This document shows, piece after piece, positions 5,914 to 6,407 of a DNA stretch of 6,407 nt (the stretch's first letter is position 1; each line of letters begins with the position of its first letter). The position numbers and the translations under genes were made by a program. Under the pieces are notes generated by a model that searched no databases, was not told where the DNA came from, and saw only the letters and a list, made by a program, of their open reading frames with translations. This stretch comes from Bacillota bacterium (GTDB lineage Bacteria; Bacillota; Bacilli; Bacillales; Cytobacillaceae), in assembly GCA_030705745.1 (NCBI GenBank), contig JAUZPT010000177.1:1-6407 (forward strand), written 5' to 3'.

Positions 5914-6407
5914 ATGGGAAATGTCGTTTTAGTCCGAACAATTGATAAACTAATGAAAATGAAAAAATACTATCAAACATACTTGCTTGATAAGCAACCG
6001 CCCGGAAGTTTGTTTTCAGCTAAAACACCCGCTTGCATGATAACAGCATATAAATCAGGAAAAGTGTTATTTCAAGGAAGCGGCGGCGAACAGGAAGCAA
6101 GCAAATGGGGGGAGTCCGATAAGGTAAATTCAACAAACACCTCCAATCGCACTAAAGCGTTATCTTCCGCATTGCCACCAAATATCAGAAAACTTTCCGT
6201 CATTGGTTCCGATGAAGTAGGCACAGGCGATTTTTTTGGTCCAATTACGGTAGTTGCCGCCTATGTAAAAAAAGAGCAGATTCCTTTATTGAAAGAACTA
6301 GGTGTCAGGGATTCAAAGGATTTAAACGATCAAAAAATCTGCGCCATTGCCAAACAAATTAAAGACATCATTCCATATAGCCTGCTGTCGCTTCATAACG
6401 AAAAATA
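5914..6407 (+). CDS. rnhC: Ribonuclease HIII, N-terminal 164 codons (3' end outside window)
   Basis: RNase HIII cleaves the RNA strand of RNA/DNA hybrids, for example R-loops and Okazaki primers. The visible part starts MGNVVLVRTIDKLMKMKKYY. Residues about 1-75 form the TBP-like N-terminal substrate-binding domain typical of type HIII (TPACMITAYKSGKVLFQGSG at 38-57). A poorly conserved linker follows (about 66-90). The catalytic domain opens with GSDEVGTGDFFGP (98-110), in which Asp100 and Glu101 are the first two metal-binding acidic residues, and continues with LGVRDSKDL (129-137). The remaining catalytic Asp residues should lie beyond the window. The frame is open to the last base, so truncation is only by the window edge. 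It is divergent from zapA, as in B. subtilis. Confidence 0.95.
   Translation, partial: MGNVVLVRTIDKLMKMKKYYQTYLLDKQPPGSLFSAKTPACMITAYKSGKVLFQGSGGEQEASKWGESDKVNSTNTSNRTKALSSALPPNIRKLSVIGSDEVGTGDFFGPITVVAAYVKKEQIPLLKELGVRDSKDLNDQKICAIAKQIKDIIPYSLLSLHNEK

Overview
The window looks like chromosomal core DNA from a Bacillaceae-type Firmicute. It is AT-rich, with strong AGGAGG-like ribosome binding sites, several TTG/GTG starts and intrinsic terminators. The gene order matches the Bacillus subtilis block rnhC | zapA(yshA)-yshB-polX(yshC)-mutS2(mutSB)-...-lcfA. No mobile element, tRNA, rRNA, CRISPR array or prophage signature was seen.

Layout, read from high to low coordinates because most genes are on the minus strand. 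At 5914-6407 (+) lies the 5' part of rnhC (RNase HIII), cut by the window edge. A 206-base divergent intergenic region (5708-5913) holds candidate extended -10 promoters facing both ways. On the minus strand follow zapA (5447-5707, TTG start), a cvpA/yshB membrane protein (4899-5441), a terminator-like hairpin beginning in the cvpA stop codon, polX (3089-4819, probable TTG start) and mutS2 (707-3064). Directly after mutS2 come two tiny membrane-peptide frames. The first (566-687) appears split by a one-base frameshift. The second (480-566) starts at a GTG overlapping the first one's stop. A clear intrinsic terminator (434-469) closes the operon. A sigma-A-like promoter (365-393) and strong RBS then drive lcfA (acyl-CoA ligase), of which only the first 104 codons are present (1-312, minus).

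The genes fall into four themes. ZapA supports FtsZ-ring assembly. PolX (family X polymerase with a PHP nuclease) acts in gap-filling DNA repair, and RNase HIII removes RNA from RNA/DNA hybrids. MutS2 (MutS-like ATPase with Smr domain) is linked to collided-ribosome rescue and, in some species, to recombination control. LcfA activates fatty acids for beta-oxidation as a separate transcription unit. The large genes are ordinary for this group. The least explained part is the 480-687 segment between mutS2 and the terminator, where a single 62-codon reading hides what are more likely two overlapping small genes.
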